Both the position numbers and the translations under genes were made by a program. Shown in pieces: positions 12,801-27,800 of a stretch of 64,000 bases of DNA. Position 1 is the first letter of the stretch. Each line of letters begins with the position of its first letter. The notes beneath the pieces were generated by a model. It made no database searches. It saw only the letters and a list, made by a program, of their open reading frames with translations, and was not told the DNA's origin. The stretch comes from Paragonimus westermani (Eukaryota > Platyhelminthes > Trematoda > Plagiorchiida > Troglotrematidae), in the NCBI GenBank assembly GCA_008508345.1, contig QNGE01002371.1, positions 49,247-113,246 of the forward strand, read 5' to 3'.

Positions 12801-15800
12801 AAACCCTCTGCTACTCATCAGAAATGCCAGCTAGTAGATATCTATAGAATCCGTATAAATTACCACGTACGTTCGAAATGGTACATTCCGAGGAAGTTTT
12901 CGGACGTCAGTGGTCAAAAGTGTGCATCTAAATTCGCGATGGCGGTCAAAGGTGACTTTCATCTTGACATCCTTATGGCATCAGTCACATTACTTACAGA
13001 ATAGTAGGCGGCAAGCAAAAGGAACGAGTGTCACCGGTGGCTTTAGTAAAGTCATTGCGATGTTTCAAACAAACAGGGCATCGATTCCAGCACGTTTGAG
13101 TGGATTACCCCAATGCATACTGTCTAGGTGTGTGTAATTACCCGTGACACGCAACTGCTAAATGCCTAGCCCAGATGTTAAATACTGTAGGAGAGAAGCC
13201 AGCAACTCATATCTTGATAGATTCGTTAGAATTTATTAAGCTTTTAAAGGAGCACTTCAACTTGCTTCTGAATTTCAGGAACCACCGTTTGATTGATGTC
13301 GTCACCAGTCACACACTCAGTCCGGTAGCCTATCCAACTGCACCACCTCAGACTAACCAAGAGGAGTTACAGGAATTCTTCAGGTAGTTTCTCATTCAGA
13401 GTCAAACTTCCCTAACTTAACCACTAAGCACGTCACTCATCACATCGTCACTGAAGGACAGCCAACATACGTCTGACCTCGCAGTCTTCGTCCAGAAAAG
13501 CTGAAACTAGCACACGATGAATTCCAGCTTATGCTCCATTTGGGCATCGTTCAATCTTCTAAAAAGCGATTGACCATTATGATTGCACAGTAGCAGGCAA
13601 ATATCCCTTACCATGCATTTATGCTTTCGCAGCAGCTGTTTATGGTAAAGCACTATTTTCCTGGATTGAATTGAATCACACCTAGCACCATATTTCTGTC
13701 AAACCATCTGACGTTTAGAAAACAGTCGTCAGCACACCACTTGGCTTCCTGAATTCACTCCTGTGCCTTTTGGTTTAAAAAAAATGTCGCACAAACATTC
13801 CATAGATTTAATTAGTACGTATCCAGACGATCTGCTAGTCTCGGGTACAAAAAAAGAGGAACGTATCCAGTATATACAGTTAATCTTTCAACGTATTTCG
13901 GATTTTGCTTTTGCAAGTAACCGGACCAGATGTCAGTTTAGAAAATCATCAATCGATCTTGGTCACCTGCTTGTTTCAGGCGGGATTTCGCCATCGACAG
14001 ACAAACTGAACTGTCGGCTTCTCAACACCAGCATCCACTATAACATTTTGTCGCCACCTAATCTCTAACCTTGTTAAATTGACGTTGCTCTTCACCGATC
14101 TCCCACTTCCGACTGATCCTAAGTTTGCTGTGGATGGCAATACCAGAGAAACTTTTGTAACTCTTTAGACAGCTTTAGCCAACAGTAACCTGCTGAACCG
14201 TTTGCAAGGTGATTTACTGCTATCTCTGTCTGCCAATGCCTTCGCTTTCGCAGTTAGTGCTGTTTTACACTAACTCGTAGTCAACATAGCACTGTGCATC
14301 AAAACACAGGTCCTACTACCACACCTGGGTAGCAAGAAAGGTCGCATGCAAGCACACAGCTGACAACATTCGTTTCGGATTAGCCTCTTGCAATGACCGA
14401 GGCTGAGTTGCGCCTGTGCATAGCACTCACCACATTACTTACACTGCTTGTACTTCTTTTCACACAGAACCTTATCTAGTGCAAACCCCGAAGAAATAAG
14501 ACCCGGAGATATGTGAGTGGAAGTCTGTGGTCCAGCCAGCTGATGGTGTGATAACCAGATGGCAGACTATTATAAAACATGCTGTTGCCTCTCTGAAGCA
14601 AAAATTGGGAAGATTCTAATGGTAGGATGGAAGCTTGGAAAAGAGATATTGGGAGTATAAGGCAACATATGATTCATTATACGAGTACGTTGGTACACTC
14701 CAGAAAGTATAAGGAGAAAAAGCAAAAGTTACAGTTGGATTTGACAGGCAAACATTTTTACCATACGATGCACCAGCAAAAGTGAGAAAAAGGGAAGGTA
14801 GAGTGCCGAAATGATCCATGTTTTTTAAAAAATGGAACGGGTGGTTTGCCAAGCGACGATGTCCGTTGATCGATACGAATGAAGGAAAAAAACATGACAC
14901 ATAATTCAGTTGAGCCTGACGTACTCGTAACTTTTTGCCAACGGTGTACTGTGGATACGTTAATGACTTACGAAGACGGCCGGCGCATTCGCGATCAAGT
15001 TGATCGCATCGCCATATAGTCATATCAACTATGGCGCCTATGGTTTCCTTGCACATCTCGCGCTTCAGTTCACGGACGCGCAAATGTTGCTAACTGAACC
15101 TTCAGACACATGTCCCGATCGTATTTCTTTAGACCGTGTGGTTCAACGCTAACTGCTTCCAAGACCTAAAATCAACATTACCACACGAAATGCTTATCTG
15201 CATAACATCCTGACACCTCAGTTTCTGACGATCAAGATTTCGCTTACATGTTTTCACTTGGACGTACAACAGCTGATTCAAATTCCGGTTGTCATCCAGC
15301 GCGGGCTTTGAACATTGTGCGCGTCGTTCTTATAAGTGGAACCCCCTTCTTCGTATCAGGTATGGTTTCAGATAAACCGCCTAGCTGTTGGTTATAGGCG
15401 GTGAATCTGCATTCAGTGCTGTCGTTCTTATTGGAACATTTGTTTGGACTCAGATCATGCGTTGGTACGTTGTCTTTTTGTCCTTACTTTTGCTGGGCAA
15501 CGACCTCATCGACAACAACAGTTTTGCGTTGAGAAACTGGCTATGCGGTCGTTGAAGCGTAAGTACCGAAGTAGCCTAGAAAGCAGCCTTAGCAGTTCTG
15601 ACTGTGAAGATCGTAGTAGCTGCTGGACCCGAATCGCATACACCATTTTGAAGCAGTTACTGTAGCATGCGGTACGGTGATTCGTGAATTGAACAGAAGT
15701 TGGATGTCTGTGAGGACCTTGGAGTTGTATGCTGGATGTGGCATTCCTCCTACCAGTTGATACCAGAAGTGATATCCGTAGTTAGCTGAGGCGTAGCCTG

Positions 15801-18800
15801 GTCGCTGATCATGTGGTTTGGCTAATGGAGAAGGTTGATGAGATGGAAATCGCTTTTGTCTCAGAGGACATTGGCAGACTGTTCAAGTTTATTCGTGTTA
15901 CTGATCGCAGGCGACCGATCATCTGTCAGTGAAACTACCAGCTAGGCAGATAGCATATTCACCCCCTACTAATTCGAGAAGGCTAGAGCGGTGGGTGGAG
16001 CACTTTGAGAGTTAATTTGGCTGGCCTCCTGCTTCTATTTTGTTGCCGCCACAAACTTGTAGTGTGGCACCCTGTTCGGTAGATTTGGAACCACCCACTG
16101 GGACTGAGATTCGCAATGGTATTTGGGGCTCCCAAACGTAATAGGGTTGTGGGTGCAGATAATCCCTCGTCGGCACTTTTCGAATAAATTGATGGGCGTT
16201 AGTAGATGCCCTGATTCATCTGTTTTAACGGAGATTATCCACCTGTGCTGGGACCATTCAGTCATAGTTTCCATAATCAGTAGAGGTGTTCGGGTCTCCA
16301 CGGAAAACCATTGGGGGATTGGCTTGACTCCAGTCATTACTAGGATTCTGGCATCCACTGCAATTTGTTGACTCACTTCAGCTGGGAAAGCAGATATTAG
16401 GGAAGAACAGGCAGGGTTTCGCCTTGAGCGGGGATGCATTGATCACATATTCACTTTTGTCACATTCTGGAGCAGCGTCATGGGTACTGCTGGCCAACAA
16501 TTGCCATACTTCTCGACTGTAAAAGTGCGTTTGATTGGGTGGATCGCTCTACAATTTTAGGGTCGCTTAACACAGGTTTGTACCGACCAAGTATTTGAAC
16601 ACTGTTTCGAAGTTCTATCCACATACTTCAGCTCAGGCTACGGTATGCGGTGAACTGTCTGACCGTTTGGATACCATGAACGGCGTAGTCAAGACTGTCC
16701 ACTTTCATCATTTTTGGTTTAATTTTGTCACAGACGGAATAATGGTGGACCGTGTGGGGCACTCACAGGATACCGGTGTGGACCTCTCACATGGTGGTAG
16801 ACTAACTGGTTTTGGTTACATTGACGACAATGTGTTGCTGTTTGACAACTTTTGTGCAGCACAAGCAGCGCTGGAGGCTTTTTTTGGCGTTCTGCTGAAT
16901 GCTTCGGAGTGCCCTTTGCAGCTTTTAAGTACAAAGTGGTTCTGCAAGATTTTTGTTGATTGCGCGGATTTGATGTTTAGTGGTGAAGTTGTGGAGGTTG
17001 TTGGCTGGTTTGTGTATCTGGGAAGCTGCATCAGCCCTGGCGGCGGAGTTGTGTGGAATGAAGTGGAAATGCTTATATGTGAGGCTAGGGTGGTTTTCGT
17101 TTGTCTGAGGCACCATTGGTGATAGAAAGGTATCTGTCTGAAGCTTACTTGTTGCGTATATAGGGCGACCGTGATGGTTGTGTTACTTTGCGGCAGCGAA
17201 ACCTGACTGCTCAGAATTGGGGACGTGAACGGTCTCTAGATATTTGGCGATCGATGTGTGCGTTCGGCTGCTCGTACCGGGTGGCACCAGCGAGTAAGGA
17301 CTGATGTGGTTAGAAGGCGGCTATTTTGTGGTGATCGTCAAACAGATTCTTTTGTTCAGTCCTCACATTTGCACAGACCGAGATGGTTATGTGGTGTACT
17401 AAAGATGCCAGCCAGTCGCCTGCCAAACCGTGCACTGTGTGCCGACGTTGTGTCTGACTGGCGCAAGTTGCGATTAGGACAGACGGTGACGTGTTCTGTA
17501 GAGATGGATTAATTGACTAAGGGTTCGGCGACTGTGGGTTGGGTTGATCTGGCAGTCTTGGGGCCTCGTGACTCACAAATTTGGTGGCTGGGAACGTTAG
17601 GTGAGATGGCGACTATTTGGGCTTAGTTGGGTGAATGCTTTCGTTGTTTGGCCGAGTTGTCTGTGAAATGAATGTATTGAATGAGGTGGGGGCGTCGGAA
17701 GCCGTAAGTTAGCTAGCTGTCTTTCTGATGACGCCCTACTTTCACCTACAGCTTGGTTGTTTGTTTGCACAGTGTGGGCACCTTGGTGTTGGATGTTTGA
17801 ATACATGTGGCTAATTTTTTGTTGGCTGGATCCCCTCCCCTTTTTTCTCTCCACTCTTTCTGCACAATGTTTTTTTGAGGTTGTGTTACAGTTAAGCATC
17901 AGTGAGAACCACCGATGTATTGCTGTTCATGATGATTGTGTTGACTGTCCTTTGGATGTGACTTATCGGACGATGCTGAGTGAAAATCAATATGGCTTCA
18001 TTCCCGTCATTGCCCATTTGTCGGAGTTCCCCAGTGTTGGAATTCATATGTGATCACTGATTCCCCGAAATGATCCCTGGACATTGCCGATCGGGTTGGT
18101 CCAGCTACCGCATTTTCGGTTGATAAGGTATTCATCTTCCACTCCTGTACACCAACATGAACAGCGTCTTTTTGCGATAGACGAACTGCTTTGTTCGCAT
18201 CTTCAGGCCATTCTTTCAACCACGTCCTCCAAGATACTCGAAGGCCACCCTAGCTTTCGCCGTGCGATTTGACAGCTTGCGATTCACGGGAGATCTGTCA
18301 ACATATTGCATAGTGCATTGTCGGGGAAGTCACCAGTTCCCCGAAAATATTGTGACAAATGCTAACAAAATTCACTTGCGAATGACCTTCATAGTTGGCT
18401 CGGTCATGTGCCACTTCGCCCGTCAACTGATGTGCCAAATCTCCGGCGCCTCACCTACGCGCCCATACGCTCACACGCTTACATTCCGCCTACGTGCTTC
18501 CCTGTACGGTTCGGCTCATCATTTGGTCCACCTTTGAGTTGATCTTCCGATTGGTCACAAACGCTTCAAATATAATCTGGCTTGTGACCGTGTTGTGTTC
18601 GGATTGAGTAACATGAAGGAGCTCTGTCCGGAGGCCAGTCTTTTCTCTGTGTTCATATGTTAGCCTCGGGTGGTTGGGTTGGCCGGGAAGTTACGAGCTA
18701 GTCGTGCATACTCCGTAGTCCGTTCATTACCGCTGACCGTCGTTATGAGCTAGACGTGCATACGCTGTAGTTCGTTGTTCATTACCGCTGACTGTCATTA

Positions 18801-21800
18801 TACGTCGTTTTCACTAACCGTTATTTCGTATCTGTTTACGCGCTCGTAGGCCATTGAACCAGTTACAACATGCATTCTCCAGTCATTTGTTACGTCACGA
18901 AAATGCTATTGGCAGTGCTCACGACGACCATGTGTGCCCAGTTCTGCTCTACGCATGAGAACCTTGCTATATTCATATGTAAGATGCATATGATCTCTCG
19001 GTCTACTGATTATATGAGCGTCGCATCATTGCGCGGGTGCGCATTTGGGGAAGCTGGAGATTCGCGTAAAATAACCATTGCATTAAGGTTACACAGTCCA
19101 CGCTGGTCGGTTCATCTATTCCATATGGGGTCGGAGCATCTGGCACACCGCCCATTGTTCAGCTTCTGGTTGTAAGAAGCTGCAATTCGGTCAGGTTTTG
19201 ACGTCATCACAGGCTGTGAAACTGTCGACCATCCCACTGAGCAAAGTCGATAGGTGGCTTTTTTCTGGCTAGTTGGTTTGATGCCGTGCATACCGCTGGT
19301 TGGAAATGCTCTCCGATAAGTCAGTGCGTTACAGTCCTTGATGGGTTGGTATTCGTAGGGTTGTTTTTACCATAAAACCTGGTTGTTGCTTTTTTGCTTA
19401 ATTTTTCTTTTTGCGTTTTTGCTTATTTTTTGGTCATCTTCCCCGTGAACTGTTGCCAAAATGTACGACAGTTTGAACCATAGTGACTGCGATTACGATT
19501 AAAGGTTAATGGTGATAGTAAGCAGTGAACATTTATTTTCCCTCTTGCTGTCTTCTCTTTGTCTCTGCGGAACTCACTGACTCGCGGCCTAGTTTTTGTG
19601 ACATCATTGTCGCACGTTGAAGCCTGATTTTTTTTATGTAATCAACCCGGTATGACGTACGTTTCATCATGCATCGGTTTCCAAGCTAGAAGCTCGGTCT
19701 TCAGTTCAAACTGAACGTTGGAAGCAGGATGTTCGATGTGGGAATTTTCTGTCAAGGGTTCGTATCTTTTTTTCACAGATCCCTCCTGGCTCAGCCAGTC
19801 ATGATCGGATCCGTCTGCCTGGTAAAGGTATCAGTCGTGTGAACGGTTATGGTTACGGTGACCATTATTTACACATCAAAGTGCGAGCACCTCGGTGAGT
19901 TTTCTTTTCAGTTGACCATTGTTGCTGTTTGCAATTTTTGTGAGAGTCTTCTACTGCTTGTCGTTGGTTGTACCCGGTTAACCAGGATTTAGTCTTTATC
20001 TTTCACCTGCCTGTGCTCTGTTAACTCCAAGTCGGTCTTTTCACGCTAGAACCAGAAACAGCTGCGTTAGTCTAATCTTTCCGACGTCGCTAGACAACTG
20101 AGGTGTACGCTTCGCTGGTCATTAACACTTCACGCACGTTGTAATCGAAAAAGTCACCACACGAACCATCTTTGATTCATTGTTAATTTTAATGTAAACA
20201 TCTTCTGTCAGGTCGTTCTATCATCCAGCTTGATCGGATGTACGACCTGTAACTGGGTCGGTGTACGCCAGTTCGCAGCGTTCCGTTAGTGTTACCTAAT
20301 TCGATCTTATCAGTGCGATTATACCCTTCGCAATGTCTATTCTTTGACATTCAGGGACGTACATGCCAGACTTGAAAGGAAAACTACCAAACTACTTCCA
20401 TAGGTGGGTTTTGTCAGGATTTTTTCAGATTACATTATCAGGTAACTGTTTCCGATATGGAGTTATGAACGATACTCAGATTATGGGTGGTGGCAGACGG
20501 TTCTTTTCTGGAAATGTGAAGGAGATAGAAACGTGACGGCAACACTGATTCTCCGAACGAGCAAATCGTTGGACGAATCTCCCATAGTTTATTATGGTAA
20601 TCTCTGTTTGATTACGTTGTTGAGCCTATACTGGGTTACCAAAGTGACCCTATTGGTTGGGTTTTTCTTCATTTGCAATTCCCATCTCCAACTCCAATGT
20701 ACCTGTCTCAGGAAGTTCACTGACCAAGATTGAACTTCTGTCTTTACAAACCACTTACTGTTTTCCAAATAGTTCTGTGCAATGTTTTTCCTTTATATCA
20801 GTTGCCTGCTTGTCGTCCTTGGTTGTGATTGTAATGGTCCACACAGTTTTGTGATTAACTTTCTCGCTTATATGGTAGTTGCTTGTCATGCATATTCACA
20901 ATCTCTGTGGTCTAATTTTGGACTCGTTCGCAGTCAACATTGTTGCTCACGCCTTCTTCTCGGGTTAGTATTTAAGCTTGATGATGGAGCTCGTGTTTAT
21001 AGGAGGAACAGTGCAATATTTAATCTCGTCCACTCACATACTTCGATTAATCTCCTTGTGTGTTGTTCAGGCACTGGATAGATAGTTTACGTCAACTCAC
21101 CTTCCGTTCTTTAGCTGTTATTTTCTTGGCCCGGTGGATCTTTTGCTTAACTGATTCTATCGTGGACAGTTAACTCAGATGAGATGCTGCTTCTAGTCTC
21201 ATGAATAGAAGACTGCTTACTGCAACCTATATGAGGTGGTCATCTTATTACTTGGATGAGAGGTGTCAATTTGATCTCGATTTCTAGGGTTATTCTCTCT
21301 CAGACGCTGAAACAGGTGTATGAGTATCCCCAGGTGTTGTCAACCCTAAACCATAGTAACCCAAACGCTGGTTTGATGGCGCTGAGCGGATTCACTGGAA
21401 ATGTGTGTACACATCTACCCTACTAACAGCCGGCTAATCTAACTGTGGTTTCAGTGGTATGTTGTGCCTGTTCGTTCACCCGATTCGGCTAAGAGACGTG
21501 CCCGTTTGCTAGGCCTTTTGGTCGGGACTCTAGATTTTGTTGCCTGATCCACAGTTCGGAGACATGATAGTGTTCCCTTAAGAAACGTTTATTTCGTTTC
21601 AAGTGAATTTTATACCACTGTGGATTACCATTCTTTCCAGGTTGCTAGCTCTAGCTGTGAGTTATTCTAGTCTGTTGATAGGCTTTCTTTGATAATCTCT
21701 GCTACCGCGTGTTTGAGTAACTTATGTGTACTGCTGTAGTTGAGCCCATCATTGACATCTTGCGATTGTGACTTCGTGGGGGTATACAACATTCTGTGTA

Positions 21801-24800
21801 GTTGTCAGAAAGTGTCTGCTTTTTGTTTTCTACATGAAACGCGATTTTTTGTTGGCGATTCCGTTGGAGCTGATGTACGTAGTCACCAACGTCTGGCAGG
21901 GGCATTGCTTTGGGCTTTCATGACACTCGAGCTAACCCTCGTGCGTGTAATAATAACACGCGTAGCTGTCGTCGACAGGATACAACTAATAGAAGTGTTG
22001 TTTTGACATTTGAAGGATTTCACTTCTCCGAATTTCAGGCTGTCTGCTCCTTGATGACTGTCTCAAGGATTTCCTGAGTAACTACGGCAATTACCTGGGT
22101 TTCTCTGAGTTCTCGTGCGGTTTCAATTTCAAATGCTAATTAATGTCTTATAATTTCAGCTTGCTGTTTTCGTTGCCTCGGATGATATGGAAAAAAAGCA
22201 TGTTATCTATCAACTTTTCATACTGTCACTTGGTTACATTAGCATGATCCGTTCTCAAAGTGAAATTCCGATCGACAAATCCATGCAGTCTATCTCACAA
22301 TTTTAAGGAAACTTTTTTTCATAACTAAAACTTTAGCAGTTTTGCTCTAATCGGTTTCCTACATCAGAAGTTAAAAGTTGACAACTGTTAGTACGAACAA
22401 GACTGCAGTAGGGAATGGTTTAATGACATGTCGTGTTAATCGTCCTGTGGTTATAAGACCATCCAATTTGATAGTGTCTGCACTGTGTTGCACTATGCAA
22501 GTCTTCAGTTAGGATCACAATGTTCGCCTTCGCCTCTCAGTGATAGAGCAAAAACGCAGTGAGTGCCACTCGCAGTCCGAAAAATCGACGAATTGCTGTT
22601 TATTTTCCTCCTTCACGGATGCTTGGAGGAACTCAGCTGGCGAGTTTTGCGCGAGTCGAAATTTAGACGTTGTTGATAATAGATCGATCAACGACGCTTG
22701 AAGAGATCCGAAACCGTTGTGAATGTCAACCTTGCAACTTGTGAAGGTTACCATAAGAAGAAACGAACCGGAGCCATACACATCAGAGGAAACGGGCCAT
22801 ACTACTCACACCACTTGTGAAGATCATTAGAATACAAACTGTCCAGTCGGATTGAACATTGATGTTTTCATTTACGGCAACCTTGAATTTTTTTGTCACC
22901 TTTTTTGGGGTTTTGTAAGATGATATGGTCACTTGCTGTTCACAAGTTATTTCACTCTGCCACTTGGCTTGATTCGCTGCTCCTCAAAATACCGGTGGTC
23001 GTTGTGCCAGCTAAATTGCACCTTTTAATTCATTACCTGACGTGATCAGTGTTTCGCTCAGAAGAGTGTTTTTGCCCGGTTACTAGTTTTCATTTGGTCA
23101 GAGTTGTGTGTTTACTCGTGTTTTTCGTGTGCGAGAATATTTTGTCACGCGGCGTGTCTGTCAATATGAATTGTGGATGTGTTTGTGGAGACACAGTCAC
23201 GCTTTGTTCACTTCAGCTGTCAACTATCGCCATTACAGTAACTGAATAGCAGTGGTTCTGATAGTGATCTCTGAATTCATTTGCGTTGAGTTTGGAAGAT
23301 GGCCTATGCAAGACAAATTGTATTTCAGCTTGCCATGAGTGCATGGTTATTGCTGTAAATCAGTGGTTTTGGGATATTGATTTAACGGTTTTGATAGCAG
23401 CTGTCGCATTCGGGTGGTTTCTGAGCCAGTGCCCTTTAAGTTAAACAGAAGCACTAGGCCAGAGGTTCGCTCTTACTTGAGCTCATCAAGAGTGCATAGC
23501 CTATGCGCGCCAGAACTGGATCTCCAGTCCACGTTCGACTGAGGCAACCCTGCTACCTTCGTTTGTTAACAATGATCATAGCAGAGATGTGATGTAACAA
23601 ATACGAAACAGGATCCTAAGTGATTGACTGAAAACTCTCGATCCAATCAGTTTGCTGGCCTACGTGTTTGATTTCATGACTATAATTTGCTGATGACAGT
23701 ACGATCTATGGATTTCAACAAAACTGGCACATTGTCCCCGAACGGTACTAACACGTGAACATTAGGGTGCGTTTGGATGTGATAATTCAGTCATGCTTGT
23801 GTGGTCGGTGGCGTGGTGATCTACAGGATCGCCCATGGACCGAAGTTCAAATTTCAGTCATCGTGATGGCCACTGTGCACCCTTACAAGCACAGGGTGTA
23901 AGTCTAGTGTTTCTTTTCGAAGGGGGCTGGTGAACCACATAATTGCTGTAGTGTGAGGTAACCGTCTCTAAGTTCTGACTGCCAATACCGATCAACTTCC
24001 ACATTTTTGATGTTGAACCGCTGTTTCCCTATCGGAAACGCCTATTTATCGGCAGTCATTATGTGCTTATTGGCGAATTACGATTGTTATGGTAAATAAT
24101 CACATATCCCTGCCTCTCGTGTTTTTACGTGGTCTTCTCCGTTTCTGTGGTTAACTACTAACTTGGTTTTTTCTCTTCATTATACCGTGTACTTTGTCAT
24201 TATTTGGCACTTCTATCTAAATAGCAGATTGACTCGATTTCACTACTACAGTTCACTTGGTCATAGGAAGTTCCTCGTTATTTGCATATCGGAATGTTCT
24301 GCCATCACTGTCACTAACCACGTACATACGAACAAGTCAGTGACACAAGATGATCTTTTCGGATACAGAAAGATTTTACCTGAACTTTCCACATCGTTTT
24401 GAACGTTAGTAACATGAAAGAGCTCGGCACAACAGTTGAGGACTGTGTGGATGTAACATTATGATGATTTAGGAGGATTGTTTCGCACTTGTTAGGATGA
24501 GTATTTCTTGCTAGAAAAGCAGGGTGCTCAGTAATATGTTGAGACGTATTTCTCAATCGCTTTCATGCGAAGTGTTTCAATAATACAACAGTAATTTATG
24601 TACTGCCCAGCTGCTGAGACAACGGCTGTTGAACAGCCCAATTGACACAATGGTCCACTCATCTCTGAGTCACGACCGTAACTCCGCTGAACATATATGT
24701 GGACCGCTATCCAGTGAACGGGGTTGTTCAGCGTGTTTAGAATCTGTAAGTTGAAGCAGGGTCTAAAAATTTCATTGAAAACGTGAAGTACCACTTTATT

Positions 24801-27800
24801 GGAACTCCCGAGCGGAACGAAGGTAAAATATCCTTCAATCAGTCACTCCGTAATGTGTGGCCATTTTTGATCATTTTCCTTATTCAGCATTACAGGAAAC
24901 ACTACTAGAGTGCCGAAGTCTGGTTTACACTAACTGTTATCACACTGTAGTTTCTCGTACAAATATCGGATCGTCCGTCTCGGTTTTGCCCCCAAACTAA
25001 CGGAGACATATTGTCTGCCACATATCATACGCCCGGACACACGACATAGCTTTCTGAGCACTAGCATTCCGTACCAAAGAACGTCACAAAGGTACAATTT
25101 GTTTCTTGCCTTGAGAAGACGGACATCGGATGCCATATGGCACGTGTGGTCAGTAGCAATGATCAAATGTCGTTAATATTGAATCCTTGAGGACTTTCGT
25201 CAACTCACCTTGTGGCACTTCACCTATTAGAACGGATTATTTGCCCGAATTAAGTATTTTAACTTCCAAACGTCTGATGGCTGTTTGGATTATATTAAAT
25301 GAATACGGAAATCGTTCATTCAGAGTGTGTGCGTCGTGAGTGGGACCATAAGTTTTTCCTAGGTTTCACGGATTGCTTGTTTTTTAGTGTGATCCATCTT
25401 AGCAAGAACATAGATTTTGCCGTAACGTATTCTGCCACCGCTCTACTTGGTTACTGTCATATAGCCGTCGTGTTTCCGTCAATTTACACACGTTCATCTT
25501 GAAACGCAGTCAACCAATGCTGGAAATCGGTAACCTTTGATGGCAGCGCGAACATCCTCAACCATTAAGAGCCTCTTTAGTGCACATATTCTCGTTTGCT
25601 GAAGTTTCTCGGCTGTAGTCGTTTTACTGGTCTTCAATGCACAACGTATGTACACTGAAGTAGTGGGTAATGGACTAATAGCTGATGCATCAGCTGTCGG
25701 ATAGTCGTAAAATGTCTGTCCAGTTAGCGACAGCAACGAGACATCATTGTCAGATACTTCTAACTAGATTAATCCCTAGTCTTTTCATCAAGACAGAGAC
25801 CTGTTTATTGAGGCGCGACGGAATAATTGGGCTGTCCATAGCATGCTAAGGCAGCTCCATCCGGCTGGTTACACCAAGTAACCGAGCGTATATGTTTTCA
25901 ATGCATACCAATAGATGCGTTCAACGTTGTTACTGAATCTACCATTTTCAAAACCCGACGACAAAGCTTTTCCTTTCGTGGTTTCGATCTTGTCTGCGCT
26001 TAGTTGCAGAGGTATGGTGTATTTGGTAGCGGAAAGTTAGTTCACTCATGATGCGGTCATGTAGCTGTTCAGCTGCAGCTCAGCCTGTTTTTCTTTCGAG
26101 ATAGTTTTATTATTGAGTTAATTTGGTCAAATGAGGAAAATTGTTTTATCCATCCAGGCCATCAAACTGGACTTGCACTCAGTCTCAGATCTCGAAATGA
26201 TTCTGTAGAACGCTTCCGATCAGCAAGCTCGTCACCATTCCATTTTCCTTATTGGAAGTAAGAAAGATCATTTGATTATCCTTTAAACAGCTACCGCAGC
26301 TTCCTCTCAGAACATGACTTTGATTTAAGTGCATGCAAAAAACTAATTCAGTTTCGTTGGAGTTTAAAAACACCTCCGTGTAAGCGTACCTTGCGTTTGT
26401 TTCCAATATCTTTAAAGCGGGTCTCAGTTGATGTCAGTTCCTCAGCTGCTTTTTTTGCTAAGGAGCAGGAGTTCATGCGTGTCCTTTGCGAGAATGTGAA
26501 GAATAACCGGTTACTGACTGAAATTCTTCGCTCAGTTTGTTGAGCAGCCTTTTAGATCTCTTCTGCAATTGTTGGGCTGGTAAATGCTTATTGCGTGGTG
26601 TGATGAACTGTGGATATATCCAGTCGTTCACCTTATTATGTAAAAGTCGACGTTGATGTAGGATATTCGTTTCGCTCTGAACCCATTCATCTATTTTTTA
26701 TCTCTTGCAAACCGTTCGAGATTCGTGATTTATTGGTCACCGCTGAATTCCTGTTTCTACCAAGCGATACGCTCAGCTCGGCTTGATATGGCGTTAATCA
26801 TGAACAAATTTAAAGTGTTGTAGTTCATGCGGCATTTACACTTCCCATTGGTCATGAAGTCTTTGGCACACTGTTATAGCCACAACTATGGGTGAGCGTG
26901 CGATAACCGGGTAGTATATAAGATCATACATTTTCCATCCAGGTTAACCGGAAAAGAGATGATGGCAGTACGAGATAACAGTCCGAAGTGTTCACCTTCG
27001 AGGAACTTGAGCAACCCCAGTGTTTCTATGATGACTTTACTGTTTTCAGTAGAAAAATTAGTATGTTGTGGTAACCCGGATTAAGAGATGGGTTCTGTAG
27101 AAGTGAACTTAGGATGTTTAGTCGTTGTTGTAACTTTGACTATGTGCTGATCCGCATTACTCGTTATGGTTTTTCTGGCTTCATTACCCTGTGCTGTCCA
27201 TACTGCTTGAAAAGCATGCGTCTGAACCCTCAGTGGTGGACAGATGCCACAGTTGACCTGTGTTCATATGTACTCGCTATCTTTTTTTCTATTTTAGACG
27301 ATTGACCGAACTTCAACGTGCACTGCTTCTGGCGTATGCAGAAACGGAGCAGGATGTGACCGGCACGATCGAGGGTGTTACCTCGACTGAATCCGGTGAG
27401 TTTGCCTTCGTCGAATGTCGTTTTTGTCTTGTTGCTTTCTTGCATTACATTGATTGATGAGGAGGTTTTCCAAACAGTTGGCTCTATGAGTTTTTCTAAT
27501 TCTGTTGATTTCTGTCAAAACCTATGACGTTCGTAGCCTATCTGTTGCAGGTGCTGTTTGTCGCTCTGTAGACTTCATGTAACTACCTCATTCTCTTACG
27601 TACCTTTATCCCCGGCGATGGTTAACATCCATCCGTACCGTTAGCCCAAGGGTTTAACACTAACTTCTTTGAAACCACCACTGATATATTCTGGAAGCCC
27701 TGTATCTTGATCATTTAGTGGACACTGGTATCAAAGCTGGTTGGTGCATTGAGAAGGTGAAATGCGTTAGACACATTTATAAAGTGCGGGTTGTTTTGAC

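Noticed and set aside
14616..15083. 155-residue minus-strand open frame between the gypsy relic and the LINE
   Set aside because: No recognisable motif, and it is opposite to both flanking elements.
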